DNA of 64,000 bases from Chloroflexota bacterium (GCA_018606645.1 JAGVRI010000011.1:65346-129345); one strand, 5' to 3'; shown: positions 50,035 through 61,862, counted from the first letter of the stretch. The notes: generated from the letters alone by a model not told the origin. Translations and numbers: made by a program.

Positions 50035-50886
50035 ATGAAGATCGGGGTGTTGTGCTCGCGAGTGCGAGTGGAGGAAAAGCAGATCTTCACCGCCCTAGCC
50101 CAACGAGGGGTCCCATATGATCGGCTGGACCCACGGGAACTGGTCCTGGAACCCGGACGCAACGGATTGGAGAGGTACGATGCCGTTCTGGTCCGTTGTC
50201 TGAGCCATTCCCATGCCTACTATGCCACTCGTTGGTTAGAAGACCTGGGCATAAGGGCGGTCAGTTCCCATCAGGTGGTGGCAACGTGCGGCGACAAGTT
50301 GCTGACTACTGCTGCCCTGCAAGCGGCCGGACTCCCGGTTCCCCGGTCTGTGATCGCTTTTACCCCAGAGGCGGCTTTGCAGACCATCGAGAGTCTCGGC
50401 TACCCGGTTGTCTTGAAACCCCTTGTCGGATCGTGGGGCCGACTCTTGGCCCGCATCAACGACCGGGATGCAGCGGAGGCGCTGCTGGAACACAAAGCGA
50501 CCTTGGGCGGCACTCAGCACGGAGTATTCTATATCCAGGAGTATATAGACAAACCCGGCCACGATATTCGCACTCTGGTGGTTGGAGACAAGGTGGTCTG
50601 TGCGATCTACCGGCGCTCGGATCACTGGATTACGAATACAGCGCGGGGTGGAGAAGCGTTGCCCTGCCCTCTCACCCCGAAACTGGTGGAGCTGTCGCTG
50701 GCTGCAGCCCAGGCCGTCGGTGGGGGCATCGTCGCTGTCGATCTGCTTGAGAATCGGGAGGGCCAACTCCTGGTCAACGAGGTGAACCATACCCCCGAAT
50801 TCCACGGAGCCATGCAGGCCACCGAGGCCGATATTGCCGGCACAATGGTCGAATATCTGTGGCAGATTGCCAGGGGGAAGGCATGA
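50035..50886 (+). CDS. lysX: LysX/ArgX-type LysW-amino acid ligase (ATP-grasp, RimK family)
   Basis: [47 protein letters not shown]; directly follows lysW. Confidence 0.92.
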   Translation: MKIGVLCSRVRVEEKQIFTALAQRGVPYDRLDPRELVLEPGRNGLERYDAVLVRCLSHSHAYYATRWLEDLGIRAVSSHQVVATCGDKLLTTAALQAAGLPVPRSVIAFTPEAALQTIESLGYPVVLKPLVGSWGRLLARINDRDAAEALLEHKATLGGTQHGVFYIQEYIDKPGHDIRTLVVGDKVVCAIYRRSDHWITNTARGGEALPCPLTPKLVELSLAAAQAVGGGIVAVDLLENREGQLLVNEVNHTPEFHGAMQATEADIAGTMVEYLWQIARGKA

Positions 50887-51920
50887 TCCAGGCCGCGATT
50901 GTAGGCGCTTCAGGCTATGTCGGGGGGGAGCTGCTGCGTCTGTTGCTGGCCCATCCTCAAGTTCAGGTGACACAGATCACCTCGGAAACCTATGCCGGCC
51001 AGTATGCCTATTTTGTCCACCCCAATCTGCGGGGCCGCACCGATCTCCGCTTTGGCCGTCTGGCTGACCTGAACCCCTGCGACCTGCTCTTTCTGGCCCT
51101 TCCTCATGGCCATGCCATGGAGCAGATCGAGGGGTTTGCCACCATGGCCGAGCGGATCATTGATCTGTCGGCCGATTTCCGTCTGAAGAATCCGAGTGAC
51201 TACCAGCCCTGGTACGAACGCCAACACCCGGCGCCGCACTGGCTGGACCGTTTTGTCTATGGCGTGCCAGAGCTTCATCGGGAGCAACTTGCCCAGGCGC
51301 ACTATGCCAGCGGCACGGGGTGCAATGCCATCGTCACCTTGCTAGCCTTATGGCCCCTCTATCGGCGCGGCGTAGTTCGTGAGACGGTGGTGGAGGTCAA
51401 AGTCGGTTCTTCAGAGGGAGGGCACGAGCCCAGCCCGGCTTCTCATCATCCAGAGCGATCCGGTGTCATCCGCACCTATGCGCCGGTTGGCCATCGCCAC
51501 CTGGCCGAACTGATCCAGGAACTAGGCCTGAACCCCCAGCAACCTGGACTGCACTTTTCCGTCACTTCGGTAGACATTGTGCGCGGAGCGTTGGCCACCT
51601 GTCACTGCCTGCTCCAGCATCCCCTGGACGAGCGCGATGTCTGGCAGTTCTATCGTGAGGATTATGGCGCTGAACCTTTTGTGCGCCTGGTACGGTCCAA
51701 ACGCGGTATTCATCGCTATCCCGAACCCAAGATCCTCTCCGGTTCAAACTACTGCGACATCGGGTTTGCCGTCGATCCCGCACAACAACGTTTGGTCATC
51801 ATCGCCGCCATTGATAACCTGATGAAGGGCGCGGCCGGTACGGCGGTGCAGGCCATGAACGTGATGATGGGCTGGCCAGAGACGCTGGCGCTGGACTTTC
51901 CAGGGCTTCATCCCATCTAG
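50883..51920 (+). CDS. lysY: LysW-linked N-acetyl-gamma-glutamyl-phosphate reductase-type (ArgC/LysY)
   Basis: [44 protein letters not shown]. Confidence 0.92.
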   Translation: MIQAAIVGASGYVGGELLRLLLAHPQVQVTQITSETYAGQYAYFVHPNLRGRTDLRFGRLADLNPCDLLFLALPHGHAMEQIEGFATMAERIIDLSADFRLKNPSDYQPWYERQHPAPHWLDRFVYGVPELHREQLAQAHYASGTGCNAIVTLLALWPLYRRGVVRETVVEVKVGSSEGGHEPSPASHHPERSGVIRTYAPVGHRHLAELIQELGLNPQQPGLHFSVTSVDIVRGALATCHCLLQHPLDERDVWQFYREDYGAEPFVRLVRSKRGIHRYPEPKILSGSNYCDIGFAVDPAQQRLVIIAAIDNLMKGAAGTAVQAMNVMMGWPETLALDFPGLHPI

Positions 51921-51969
51921 GGGAGCCAAGAGACTTATGTCGAGTATCTATCCGCCAAAGGAGGCAGAC

Positions 51970-52776
51970 ATGATTGTGGTGAAAATGGGGGGTAGTGATG
52001 GGGTGAACCTGGAGGCGGTATGCGCCGACATCGCCACCCTGGTGGGAGCCGGCGAGCAGATCGTCTTGGTCCATGGCGGTTCCCATGAGACCAATCTGAT
52101 CTCAGAAAAGCTGGGGGTCCCGCCCCGCTTTGTGACATCACCGTCCGGCCATGCCAGCCGGTACACTGATCGCCAGACGTTGGAGATCCTGGTCATGGTG
52201 GAGGCCGGTCGGATCAACAAACGGATCGTCGAACGGTTGCAGCAGTCTGGAGTCAACGCCATCGGGCTCTCCGGGCTAGATGGACGACTGCTCGAAGCGA
52301 AGCGAAAAGAAACCCTGCCGATCGTAGAGCACGGCAAGCGGAAGGTGCTCCATGGGGAATATAGCGGACAGATTGAGAGGGTGAATATCTCACTGCTACG
52401 GATGCTGTTGGAAACAGGGTATGTGCCGGTAGTTGCTCCATTGGCCATCAGTCACCGCCATGAAGCCTTGAATGTGGACGGTGATCGGGTTGCCGCCGCC
52501 ATCGGCTCGGCCTTAAATGCCCAGGTTGTGGTCATCCTTTCCAACGTACCTGGCCTGTTAAAGGATCCAACCAATGAAGCCAGCCTGATCTCCCAGGTGC
52601 CGCTGTCGCAAGCACAGGAGTACCTGGAGCGCTTCGCCCAAGGCCGGATGAAGCGCAAAATGCTGGGAGCCATTGACGCCCTGAAGAGTGGCGTAAAGCG
52701 GGTAATGATTGCCGACGGGCGGGTAGAGCACCCTCTGCAACGTGCCCTGGCTGGTTGGGGAACAGTGATCGAGTGA
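51970..52776 (+). CDS. lysZ: LysW-linked acetylglutamate kinase-type (ArgB/LysZ)
   Basis: [36 protein letters not shown]; start trimmed to 51970. Confidence 0.92.
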   Translation: MIVVKMGGSDGVNLEAVCADIATLVGAGEQIVLVHGGSHETNLISEKLGVPPRFVTSPSGHASRYTDRQTLEILVMVEAGRINKRIVERLQQSGVNAIGLSGLDGRLLEAKRKETLPIVEHGKRKVLHGEYSGQIERVNISLLRMLLETGYVPVVAPLAISHRHEALNVDGDRVAAAIGSALNAQVVVILSNVPGLLKDPTNEASLISQVPLSQAQEYLERFAQGRMKRKMLGAIDALKSGVKRVMIADGRVEHPLQRALAGWGTVIE

Positions 52777-52783
52777 GGCGCCA

Positions 52784-53944
52784 ATGATGTCGAATCCTCT
52801 GATTGATCTCGAAGAGCGCTACGATAGCGGCATCTATCCCAAGCAGCCCCTGGTTCTGGTGCGGGGGGAAGGCGCACGGGTGTGGAGCCTGGACGGCCAG
52901 GAGTTCATTGACTGTGTGGGCGGCCATGGGGTGGCGAACGTCGGTCATGCCAATCCGGTAGTGATCCAGGCCATCACCGAGCAGGCCGGGCGGCTGATGC
53001 TCTGTCCGAACGGATTCTACAACGATCAACGGGCGCGTCTCCTGGCCGAATTGGTGCGCATCGCCCCGCCAGGGTTAGAGCGCGTCTTTCTCTGCAATTC
53101 GGGCTCTGAAGCGGTGGAGGCGGCGATCAAATTCGCCCGACTGAGTACGGGCCGGATCAAAATCATCGCTGCGATGCGCGGCTTTCACGGCCGGACGTGT
53201 GGTGCGTTGTCCGCTACCTGGAACAAGGCCTACCGAGAGCCGTTTGAACCGCTCCTGCCTGGTTTTGAATTTGTGCCGTATAATCGTCTCGACCGGATGG
53301 CCCAGGCCATCGATGACCAGACGGCTGCCGTTCTCCTCGAAGTCGTTCAGGGCGAAGGAGGAGTGATTCCTGGCGATGGTGACTATTTGCGCGGCGTGCA
53401 GGCCCTGTGTCAGGAGCGGGGAGCCTTGTTCATCGTGGACGAAGTGCAGACCGGTTTCGGGCGCACCGGGCGGATGTTTGCCAGCCAGCATCATAACCTG
53501 CAGCCGGATCTGATGTGCCTGTCCAAGGGCATCGCTGGAGGTTTCCCCATGGGAGCCGTGCTGATCGGTCCCAGAATCGGCAAGTTACCCGTCAAGTCCC
53601 ACGGGTCCACCTTTGGCGGCAACCCTCTGGCCTGTGCCGCTGCGCTGGCGACTATCCATTATCTCGAAACAGAAAACCTCCCAGAGAAAGCGGCCCAGGT
53701 GGGTGCACGGCTCTTGACCGGCCTGCGCTCCATTCACTCCCCTCTGGTTCGCGAAGTACGCGGGCTGGGGTTGATGGTGGGCCTGGAACTCAAGATGCCA
53801 GCCGGCCCCTACCTGGCTGCCCTCGCCGAACGGGGCGTACTGGCCCTTTCTGCCGGGACCAATGTCATTCGCTTCCTGCCGCCCCTTGTCATCACTGCTG
53901 AAGAGATCGATATGGTGCTTCAGCGCGTCGCGGAGGTCCTGTGA
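52784..53944 (+). CDS. lysJ: LysW-linked aminotransferase (ArgD/LysJ)
   Basis: Class III aminotransferase: [47 protein letters not shown]. Confidence 0.92.
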   Translation: MMSNPLIDLEERYDSGIYPKQPLVLVRGEGARVWSLDGQEFIDCVGGHGVANVGHANPVVIQAITEQAGRLMLCPNGFYNDQRARLLAELVRIAPPGLERVFLCNSGSEAVEAAIKFARLSTGRIKIIAAMRGFHGRTCGALSATWNKAYREPFEPLLPGFEFVPYNRLDRMAQAIDDQTAAVLLEVVQGEGGVIPGDGDYLRGVQALCQERGALFIVDEVQTGFGRTGRMFASQHHNLQPDLMCLSKGIAGGFPMGAVLIGPRIGKLPVKSHGSTFGGNPLACAAALATIHYLETENLPEKAAQVGARLLTGLRSIHSPLVREVRGLGLMVGLELKMPAGPYLAALAERGVLALSAGTNVIRFLPPLVITAEEIDMVLQRVAEVL

Positions 53945-54993
53945 ACGACGAGGTCTCGTTTCTGCAAGAACTGGTGGCCATCCCCAGCCCCTCTGGGCAG
54001 GAAGATGCTGTGGCCTGCTTCTTGATCGATCAGATGGAAAGACGGGGATTCGACGCATATCGCGATGAGGCCGGCAATGTGATTGGGGTCCTGGGCCGCG
54101 CTGCTGCCGAACGGACGATTGTGCTCTTGGGTCACATGGATACCGTCCCCGGTCAGATCCCCGTACGGCGGGAAGGAGAACGTATCTACGGCCGGGGGAT
54201 CGTGGATGCCAAAGGCTCACTGGCTGCGTTTGTGCTGGCCGCAGCGCGGCTGCAGCCCTCTCTGACGAACACGCAGATCATGGTCATCGGGAGCGTGGAC
54301 GAGGAGGCTCACAGCCGGGGGGCGCGCCATCTGGTCACCACTCTGCCACCTCCCGATTACGTCATCATTGGCGAACCCAGCCACTGGCAAGGCATCACTT
54401 TGGGTTACAAAGGAAACCTGAGTTTCCACTACTGGCTCCAGCAACCGGCGGGACACAGCGCCGGCCCGTTCCCCAGTCCTGCTCAAAAGGCGATCGATCT
54501 GTGGAACCGCCTCATGGACCTGGCCGCCGAGTATAATAATGGCAGGTCAGGACACTTTACTACCCTGGATCCTGCGCTCCTGGAATTCGTTACCTTTAGC
54601 GATGGTCTCTCGGACAGGGTGGAGCTCAAGATCGCGGTGCGGCTGCCGCCGGGCCTGCCAGTTTCTGAGCTGCAACGCACCCTCCAGACCTGGTGCAATG
54701 GCGCCAAGCTTGAATTTTACCCCAGCGATCCGGCTTTTCAAGCAGATAAGCACACTCCCCTGGTGCGGGCGATGCTCCAGGCCATCCGTCAGCATGGCGG
54801 ACAACCCTCTTTCAAGCTCAAGACAGGCACGTCGGACATGAACATCGTCGGGCCGGCCTGGGGATGCCCGATCCTTGCCTACGGACCTGGAGACTCATCC
54901 CTCGACCATACTCCTCATGAGCATCTGGAGATATCGGAATTCCTGCGGGCTGTCGACGTTCTTACCCGCGCCCTGGAACTTCTGAACGGATAA
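53941..54993 (+). CDS. lysK: LysW-linked carboxypeptidase/deacylase (LysK/ArgE-type)
   Basis: M20 peptidase: [46 protein letters not shown]. Confidence 0.9.
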   Translation: MNDEVSFLQELVAIPSPSGQEDAVACFLIDQMERRGFDAYRDEAGNVIGVLGRAAAERTIVLLGHMDTVPGQIPVRREGERIYGRGIVDAKGSLAAFVLAAARLQPSLTNTQIMVIGSVDEEAHSRGARHLVTTLPPPDYVIIGEPSHWQGITLGYKGNLSFHYWLQQPAGHSAGPFPSPAQKAIDLWNRLMDLAAEYNNGRSGHFTTLDPALLEFVTFSDGLSDRVELKIAVRLPPGLPVSELQRTLQTWCNGAKLEFYPSDPAFQADKHTPLVRAMLQAIRQHGGQPSFKLKTGTSDMNIVGPAWGCPILAYGPGDSSLDHTPHEHLEISEFLRAVDVLTRALELLNG

Positions 54994-54994
54994 G

Positions 54995-56320
54995 TCACGG
55001 GATCAGTCGGTCAATAGCCCGCTGCACAGCCTTGCGGTCAGGTGGTAGCTCCAACGGCGGGTTCGCATACCGGGACCGCACCTCCTCCAGTGTCTGCTCG
55101 TGATAGCCCACTTTGAAGCGGGTGAATTTGAGGCCGTGGGCAGTAGAGATAACAATGACCCGATGCTCGGGTTGTATCTCCCCTCGTTCGATCAGTTTGA
55201 ACAACACCGCCAGGGCCACCCCCGTCTGGGGACAGCAGTACAGCCCGGCGCGATCGGCCCGGGCTGCCGCATCGGCCAGCTCCTGTTCAGTGGCCTGTTC
55301 CACGATCCCCTCAAAGGCGCGCAAGACCTTCACCGCCCGCTCATAGCTGACCGGCGCGCCGATCTGAATGGCGCTGGCCAGGGTCTTTCGCGCTACCACA
55401 GGCTGATACTCTTGAAAGCCGGTCAAGTAGCTCAAATACAGGGGATTGGCGTGGGCCGACTGGGCACAGGCGATGCGAGGCAGCCGGTCGATCAACCCCA
55501 ATTCGCGCATCATCAGTAACCCTTTGCCCAAGGCGCTGACATTGCCCAGGTTGCCGGCCGGAATAATGATCCAGTCAGGCACTTCCCAATCGAACTGTTG
55601 CACGATCTCGATGCCGACCGTCTTCTGACCTTCCATGCGCAATGAGTTCATCGAGTTGGCCAGATAGATGCTCTGATCGGCCGTCACCTGCTGGACGATG
55701 CGCATGCAACCATCAAAGTCCGTGTCCAGTGACAACACCACAGCCCCGTGGGCGATAGGCTGGACCAGTTGGGCCGTCGAGACCTTGCCTCGCGGCAAAA
55801 AGACGATGGCTGGAATCCCAGCCGCTGCGGCATAAGCCGCCAAAGCCGCTGAGGTATCGCCCGTCGAAGCACATGCCACCGCCCGAATGGGCTTGCCATC
55901 GGCGATCATCTGGCGCACCACCGAGATCAGGACCGTCATCCCCAAATCCTTGAAGGAGCCGGTATGACTATTCCCGCTCAGCTTGACCCACAGGTCGGGC
56001 ACTCCCACTTCCTTTCCAAGCCGCTCCGCCCAAAAACAGTTGGTATGCCCTTCATACATCGAAACCACGTTCTGGTTCTCTACCTGGGGGCAGACCCACT
56101 CTTTTTTCCCCCATACGCCGCTGCCATAGGGCCATTCGTTCGTCCGCGTCCGCTGATCAAACAACGCCTTCCACTCCGTCGGGCTGCGGTCCTTCAGCGC
56201 TTCCACATCGTGCTCCACGTCCAGCAGGCCGCCACACTCCTCGCACTGATAGATGACATCATAGATGGAATAGCGGCGGCCACATCCCCGAATGCATTCT
56301 AGCCAGCTATGGTAGCTCAT
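54995..56320 (-). CDS. thrC: Threonine synthase
   Basis: Zn-ribbon N-terminus, [38 protein letters not shown]. Confidence 0.93.
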   Translation of the reverse strand: MSYHSWLECIRGCGRRYSIYDVIYQCEECGGLLDVEHDVEALKDRSPTEWKALFDQRTRTNEWPYGSGVWGKKEWVCPQVENQNVVSMYEGHTNCFWAERLGKEVGVPDLWVKLSGNSHTGSFKDLGMTVLISVVRQMIADGKPIRAVACASTGDTSAALAAYAAAAGIPAIVFLPRGKVSTAQLVQPIAHGAVVLSLDTDFDGCMRIVQQVTADQSIYLANSMNSLRMEGQKTVGIEIVQQFDWEVPDWIIIPAGNLGNVSALGKGLLMMRELGLIDRLPRIACAQSAHANPLYLSYLTGFQEYQPVVARKTLASAIQIGAPVSYERAVKVLRAFEGIVEQATEQELADAAARADRAGLYCCPQTGVALAVLFKLIERGEIQPEHRVIVISTAHGLKFTRFKVGYHEQTLEEVRSRYANPPLELPPDRKAVQRAIDRLIP

Positions 56321-56359
56321 CGGAATTATCTCCTCTCTCCCTGCAACATGGACCTCGGC

Positions 56360-57769
56360 TCAGTTCTCCAGAATCACCTGGCTATGGATCTGCCGGACGG
56401 CCTCAACGGCAAGCTCACTGCTGACGACCAGGGAAATGCTGCATTCCGAAGAACCCTGGGCAATGGCAATCACGTTGATGCCAGCCCGGCCCAACGCCCC
56501 AAAGATGCGGGCCGCAACCCCTGGTGTGCTCCGGATGCCGGCGCCTACTGCGGTGACGATCACCACATTGTCCAGGGACCACACCCGGTTGATGTCCCGT
56601 CGCGCCAGCTCCAGAGCCATTTCCTTCTCGATGGCGTGAACGACTGACGATACCGCCTGAGTCGGAAGTACGAAACAGATCGATTGTTCCGAAGACGCCT
56701 GGGAGATCATCAACACACTGGCCCCTTGACTGGCTACCGCCGCAAACGTGCGAGCGGCAATGCCGGGCACGCCCATCATCCCCCGACCTTCAACGGTCAC
56801 CAGGCTCATCCCTTGAATGGCAGTGACTGCCTTGATGGCGCCGGGCGAACTCTCGAGTTCCGGCACGATACGAGTTCCTGGACAGGACGGGTTGAACGTG
56901 TTTTTCACCCACAGCGGGATGCCTCGCTCAATGACCGGCCAGATGGTGCGGGGGTGCAGAACTTTGGCCCCAAAATACGCCAGTTCGCTGACTTCGCTTG
57001 CGGACAGAGCAGGGATAACCCGCGCTTCAGGCACGAGCCGCGGATCGGCGGTCATGACGCCATCCACATCCGTCCAGATCCATACCTCATCCGCATCCAG
57101 GCAGGAACCGAGGATGGACGCGCTGTAATCGCTGCCGCCTCGTCCTAGTGTGGTCGTCACGCCCTGTTCTGTCGCCCCAATGAAGCCGGTCACCACCGGG
57201 ATATTCTGGCTGTCCATCAAGGGGACCAGGGACGCCAACACCCGGTCGCGAGTCTTGTCCATCAGCGGCACGGCATTTTGGAATGTATCATCGGTGACAA
57301 TCAGTTCCGTCGCATCGACCGCTTCGCTTCGGAGGCTATGTTTCCGCAGCAATGCAGCCATGATACGGGCATTGATCCGTTCTCCCAGAGACGTAATTGC
57401 ATCCATAGCCCGTGGCGTGACCTCGCCCAAGATATGGACGCTCCGACAGAACGCCGCAAACTCGTCCAGATACTCATCCACCATCGCCAGCAGGCGTGCT
57501 CTCTCTCCGTCTGGGCTGAACAAAGAAGCCACGGTTCCGTAGTGGCGCGCGCGAAGATCGGTGACGATGGCACGATAGGTCTGATCGTCGCCGGCCGCAG
57601 CCGTAACTGCCCCGCGCGTCAAGGCATCGGTCACGCCATTCATCGCCGAGACAACCACTACCACTCGGTCCCAGCGCTGGGACTGTTCCAGGATGATGAG
57701 AGCAGCTTGAGCGAGTGCCTCAGGGCTGCCTACCGATGTGCCGCCGAATTTCATCGTCAGAAGCGTCAT
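56360..57769 (-). CDS. lysC: Aspartate kinase
   Basis: [45 protein letters not shown]-terminal ACT-like region. Confidence 0.94.
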   Translation of the reverse strand: MTLLTMKFGGTSVGSPEALAQAALIILEQSQRWDRVVVVVSAMNGVTDALTRGAVTAAAGDDQTYRAIVTDLRARHYGTVASLFSPDGERARLLAMVDEYLDEFAAFCRSVHILGEVTPRAMDAITSLGERINARIMAALLRKHSLRSEAVDATELIVTDDTFQNAVPLMDKTRDRVLASLVPLMDSQNIPVVTGFIGATEQGVTTTLGRGGSDYSASILGSCLDADEVWIWTDVDGVMTADPRLVPEARVIPALSASEVSELAYFGAKVLHPRTIWPVIERGIPLWVKNTFNPSCPGTRIVPELESSPGAIKAVTAIQGMSLVTVEGRGMMGVPGIAARTFAAVASQGASVLMISQASSEQSICFVLPTQAVSSVVHAIEKEMALELARRDINRVWSLDNVVIVTAVGAGIRSTPGVAARIFGALGRAGINVIAIAQGSSECSISLVVSSELAVEAVRQIHSQVILEN

Positions 57770-58794
57770 CGATCCCCTCCCAATAGTTCTCGGCCCACCG
57801 CGCGGGCCACGGCTCGCAATTCCTTCATCAGTTGGGCAAACGACCCCGGAGTAAGAGACTGAGTCCCCTCAGACAGGGCTTGATTTGGATGAGGATGAAC
57901 CTCGACCAATAACCCATCAGCGCCAGCCGCCACCGCAGCCTTGGCAACAGCCCCGACCAACTCCCAACGTCCGGTGCTATCACTCGGGTCTACAATCACT
58001 GGGAGGTGACTCAATTGCTTCAAGAGCGGCACCGCATTGATATCGAGAGTGCTGCGGGTAGACGGCTCAAAGGTGCGGATCCCGCGTTCACACAGCATCA
58101 CCCGCTCGTTCCCGTGAGACAGGATATACTCCGCCGACATCAACAGCTCTTCTACAGTGGACATCATCCCGCGCGTCAGCAATACCGGCCGTTGCGCTTC
58201 GCCCACCGCGTGCAACAGGGCATAGTTCTGCATCTCCTGCGCCCCGATCTGCAGGACATCGGCATAGGTCGCCATCAGGGGCACCAACTCCGGGGTGTTT
58301 ACCTCAGCCACAAACGGCAAGCCGGTTTCCTCCCGGGCCGCAGCCAGAATCCGCAGTTCTTCTTCGATCGCACCTTGAAACCTGGACACGGGGGCGCCCG
58401 GTTGGAACGTGCCTCCGCGCAGTAGCTGCGCCCCTGCCTCTTTGACCATCCACGCCGCTTCCAGAAACGACTCATAGCCTTCCACCGCACCAGGGCCAGC
58501 CGCAACCACCACTTGTTTGCCCCCAACCCGGACACCATTGACGGAGACGATCGTATCCTGCGGATGGAACTCCCGGCTGGCCAGCTTGAACGGTTGCAGC
58601 ACAGGCACCGTTCGTTCTACGCCTTCCATTCGTTCAATCTGCGCTCGATCGATGGGCCGTCCATTGCCGATGATACCCAGAACGGTTCGTTCGCTCCCTT
58701 CTGAAAGATGTACCTGAACCCCCTGCTGCTCAAGCCGGGCGATGACATTCACAATCTGGGACCGTGTGGCCCCTTGCTTCATGATCACGATCAT
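57766..58794 (-). CDS. aroF: 3-deoxy-7-phosphoheptulonate synthase (AroF/type I-beta)
   Basis: [77 protein letters not shown]. Confidence 0.93.
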   Translation of the reverse strand: MIVIMKQGATRSQIVNVIARLEQQGVQVHLSEGSERTVLGIIGNGRPIDRAQIERMEGVERTVPVLQPFKLASREFHPQDTIVSVNGVRVGGKQVVVAAGPGAVEGYESFLEAAWMVKEAGAQLLRGGTFQPGAPVSRFQGAIEEELRILAAAREETGLPFVAEVNTPELVPLMATYADVLQIGAQEMQNYALLHAVGEAQRPVLLTRGMMSTVEELLMSAEYILSHGNERVMLCERGIRTFEPSTRSTLDINAVPLLKQLSHLPVIVDPSDSTGRWELVGAVAKAAVAAGADGLLVEVHPHPNQALSEGTQSLTPGSFAQLMKELRAVARAVGRELLGGDR

Positions 58795-58797
58795 CGG

Positions 58798-59664
58798 TCA
58801 AGCCTCCTGGACTATCCCCTTGCCGATCGCACGGTCCTCCGGAAGCGGCGTCGTTGCCGCCGGATACGAGCCCAGGAGCTTGACAAAAGACGAACGGCGC
58901 AGGAGCCCCATCAACGCTGCCTCGCATTCCGGATCCTTGCAGTGGCCTTCAAAGTCCAAATAGAAGATATATTGCCACGGTCGGTTCACACGCGGCCTCG
59001 ATTCCAGCTTGGTCAGGTTGATCCGGCGCTTGGCAAACTCACCGAGACACTCATACAGTGCACCCGGCTGATGACGCGTACAAAACACCACTGACGTCTT
59101 GTTCCGCTGCGCACGCGGTGGATCTTCCCGACTAAGAATGAAGAATCGAGTATAGTTGTAAAACGAGTCCTCAATGCCATAATCCAGCTCAACCAACCCA
59201 TATAGCTGACCAGCCAGGCGGCTGGCAATGACCGCCACCCCTGGTTCAGGTGATCTGGCCAGTTCGCGAGCGCTCCCGGCAGTGTCGTAGGTGGTTTCCG
59301 GAACCCAGCCTTGGTTCCGGATGTACCGTTCGCACTGCGCCAGGGCATGGGGATGCGAACGAACGCGTCGGATGTCCACCAAAGAACTGCCCGGTGGAGC
59401 AAGCAGGGCATGACGTACTCGCAAGATGGCTTCTCCCCACACCCGCAGATCGTGGTCGAGCAGCAGATCGTACGCCTGATTGATCGAACCAGCGGTCGAG
59501 TTTTCCACCGGCAATGCCGCGTAATCCGCATCCCCCAGCTCAACGACCTCAAAAAGGTCTTCAAAATGACGACACGGAAGGGTTTCTACCTCCTGACCAA
59601 AGAACTGAAAAATGGCTTCCTCAGAATAGGCACCTCGTTCACCTTGGAATGCGATCGTGGGCAT
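58798..59664 (-). CDS. pheA: Prephenate dehydratase
   Basis: MPTIAFQGERGAYSEEAIFQFFG; LPVENSTAGSINQAYDLL; C-terminal ACT region; start trimmed to 59664. Confidence 0.94.
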   Translation of the reverse strand: MPTIAFQGERGAYSEEAIFQFFGQEVETLPCRHFEDLFEVVELGDADYAALPVENSTAGSINQAYDLLLDHDLRVWGEAILRVRHALLAPPGSSLVDIRRVRSHPHALAQCERYIRNQGWVPETTYDTAGSARELARSPEPGVAVIASRLAGQLYGLVELDYGIEDSFYNYTRFFILSREDPPRAQRNKTSVVFCTRHQPGALYECLGEFAKRRINLTKLESRPRVNRPWQYIFYLDFEGHCKDPECEAALMGLLRRSSFVKLLGSYPAATTPLPEDRAIGKGIVQEA

Positions 59665-59686
59665 ACCATCCCTCCCATATTGGAAT

Positions 59687-59728
59687 AAAAAAACAGCGAG
59701 CGTGGAATTGGTTGCTCCACGCTCGCTG
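59687..59728 (-). terminator. phe/thr attenuator terminator
   Basis: Minus strand cagcgagcgtgga-N9-tccacgctcgctg followed by TTTTTTT, just upstream of pheA. Confidence 0.95.
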
Positions 59729-59755
59729 AGTTCTTTTCGCTCGATCAGGCTGCTG

Positions 59756-59926
59756 TCAAGAACCTCCCCCTCGCGCGAAGCAACCGCCCCGCGTGGTGGT
59801 AAAAGTGAAAGTGGAGAAGCAGCCTGCAAAAAGCTCTCGACCGAGCAGGCGGGACGAGCCGCTGCCTTGCACGACATTGGCAAACAAACTGCTCGTTCGT
59901 CGATCGAACCGGCTCAGATCAACCAT
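59756..59926 (-). CDS. phe/thr operon leader peptide MVDLSRFDRRTSSLFANVVQGSGSSRLLGRELFAGCFSTFTFTTTRGGCFARGGGS
   Basis: Downstream Met of the 83-aa ORF 59756..60007; FAGCFSTFTFTTT codon run; SD AAGGG; lies between promoter and attenuator terminator. Confidence 0.8.
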   Translation of the reverse strand: MVDLSRFDRRTSSLFANVVQGSGSSRLLGRELFAGCFSTFTFTTTRGGCFARGGGS

Positions 59927-59953
59927 GCTCCCGCCCTTGTCGAAAGTGTCAGC

Positions 59954-59982
59954 ATGATAGCACGAAACGGAAAATGTGTCAA
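59954..59982 (-). promoter_or_regulatory. phe/thr operon promoter (TTGACA-N17-TATCAT)
   Basis: -35 59977-59982, -10 59954-59959 on the minus strand. Confidence 0.82.
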
Positions 59983-60087
59983 ACTTGAGAGCGCGATTGT
60001 GCCCCAACTTACCGACTACTGGCCGTTCATCGCCTACAATGCAGTTAATGCTGACACAGCCGATTTGTTTCGTGAGGGGGTTCGAAG

Positions 60088-60558
60088 ATGCTCAAAGAAG
60101 GTACATTGGCTCCGGATTTCACCCTGCCGTCCGACGGGGGTGGAGAAGTCACATTATCCCAATATCGAGGGAAAAAGGTCGTGCTTTACTTCTACCCCAA
60201 GGATCACACTCCGGGCTGTACGACGGAGGCGTGTGGATTTCGAGATAGCCATGCTGAAATCCTGGCCGCGGGGGCAGTGGTCCTGGGCGTCAGTCCAGAC
60301 CCGGTTAAATCCCATGACAAGTTCAAACTCCAGTTCAACCTGCCTTTTGCTCTTCTGAGTGATCCCGACCACCGCGTGGCTCAAATGTATGGCGCCTGGG
60401 GCGAGAAAAAGATGTATGGCAAAACGGCCATGGGCATCATTCGCTCTACCTTCATCATTGACGAGGAAGGCAAAATCATCAAGGTCTTTCCCAAAGTCAC
60501 TCCTGAAGGACACAGCGAACAGGTCCTTGCGGTTCTGAAAGCCTCCACTCCCTCCTGA
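60088..60558 (+). CDS. bcp: Peroxiredoxin, thioredoxin-dependent thiol peroxidase
   Basis: LKEGTLAPDFTLPSDGG, VVLYFYPKDHTPGCTTEACGFRD. Confidence 0.95.
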   Translation: MLKEGTLAPDFTLPSDGGGEVTLSQYRGKKVVLYFYPKDHTPGCTTEACGFRDSHAEILAAGAVVLGVSPDPVKSHDKFKLQFNLPFALLSDPDHRVAQMYGAWGEKKMYGKTAMGIIRSTFIIDEEGKIIKVFPKVTPEGHSEQVLAVLKASTPS

Positions 60559-60598
60559 GTTCCGCCGCGAGAGAACCCGACCCCGGAAGCGAAAAGCA

Positions 60599-60632
60599 GA
60601 GGGGGCCGACTGTCCATCGGTTCAGCCCCCTC
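60599..60632. terminator. GC-rich hairpin between convergent bcp and ferredoxin genes
   Basis: gagggggc ... gccccctc with inner ccga/tcgg. Confidence 0.55.
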
Positions 60633-60658
60633 AGCCTGGACCTTTTCTGATAACGGGT

Positions 60659-60934
60659 CTATTTCCTGGCGCTATAGCCTGGGCCCTCGGTGTAGAATGC
60701 CCGGTTCTTGGCGATAGCGTGGCGATACTGCTCCGGAACCTCGTCCTCAGGAAAGATCGCGTCGGATGGGCACTCAGGTGCGCAAGCACCACATTCAATG
60801 CACGTATCCGGATCGATGAAGTAGCTGATCCCCCACTCGGGATCACCTTCTGGACCAGGCACAATGCATTCCACCGGGCAGACTTCTGCGCAAGCCCCAT
60901 CCCGAATGCACAGCTCCGTAATCACGTAGGCCAT
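60659..60934 (-). CDS. 4Fe-4S ferredoxin
   Basis: CIRDGACAEVCPVECI ... CIECGACAPECPSDAI. Confidence 0.92.
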   Translation of the reverse strand: MAYVITELCIRDGACAEVCPVECIVPGPEGDPEWGISYFIDPDTCIECGACAPECPSDAIFPEDEVPEQYRHAIAKNRAFYTEGPGYSARK

Positions 60935-60992
60935 GGATGTCACCCCCTCTCTATTTCAGAATCGTTTATGCCGTCCAGCCGGTATTTTCCGA

Positions 60993-61862
60993 CTACATGA
61001 ACTCCGATCGTAATTGCTCCACTTCCTGCAAGGAGAGCTTGGTCAACGTTCGCAGCGCTAACGGCCCTTCTTTCAGCGCCACCACCTGTTCCTCATAGGT
61101 AGGCCGCTCTGTCTGATAGAACACGCCAAGCGGGATCCGATCCCCCCATTCCAGTGCCTTCTGGTAGGCAGCCAACCGATCGCGAGGATCATGTCCCGAT
61201 TCGGCCAGGTTGTACACTCGTTCCCGATACCAGTCATAGGTGTTCTTCCGGTTGAAGGTCACACACGGCTGCAAGACATCCACCAACGCATAGCCCCGGT
61301 GCTCGATGGCTCTGGCAACCAGGTCCGCCAGGCCTTTCGTATCTCCGGCAAACCCACGGGCAACAAACGTCGCCCCTGCCGCCAGGGCTAACGCCACCGG
61401 GTTCGCCGCCCCTTCCAAAGCGCCCTCCGGTGAAGTGCTGGTAATGAATCCTGGATCGCTCGTCGGTGAGTACTGGCCTTTGGTCAGCCCATAGATCTGG
61501 TTATTCTGGATCAGATCTACCAGATCAAGGTTGCGCCGGGCAGCATGGATGAAATGGCCCATGCCCAACCCCATGCTATCTCCATCCCCGTGGACGACCA
61601 GGACCTTGAGCCCGTGGTTGGCCAGCCTGATCCCCGTGGCGATGGGCAAAGGCCGGCCGTGGAGCGTCATAAAGCCGTTCACGTGCATATAATCCGGCAG
61701 TTTGCTGCCACATCCGATGCCGGTCACGATGAGCACCTCATGTGGCGCCAAACCAACCTGAACCAAAGCTTGCCTGATCGCAGCCAGGATGCCATAGTCT
61801 CCGCAACCGGGGCACCAGGTCGGCTTTACTGGGCTTGCGTAATCCTTGAGAGTGACTGTCAC
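60993..61862 (-). CDS. korB: 2-oxoacid:ferredoxin oxidoreductase beta subunit
   Basis: PTWCPGCGDYGILAAIRQAL, GIGCGSKLPDYMH, GDGDSMGLGMGHFIHAARRN. Confidence 0.93.
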   Translation of the reverse strand: MTVTLKDYASPVKPTWCPGCGDYGILAAIRQALVQVGLAPHEVLIVTGIGCGSKLPDYMHVNGFMTLHGRPLPIATGIRLANHGLKVLVVHGDGDSMGLGMGHFIHAARRNLDLVDLIQNNQIYGLTKGQYSPTSDPGFITSTSPEGALEGAANPVALALAAGATFVARGFAGDTKGLADLVARAIEHRGYALVDVLQPCVTFNRKNTYDWYRERVYNLAESGHDPRDRLAAYQKALEWGDRIPLGVFYQTERPTYEEQVVALKEGPLALRTLTKLSLQEVEQLRSEFM

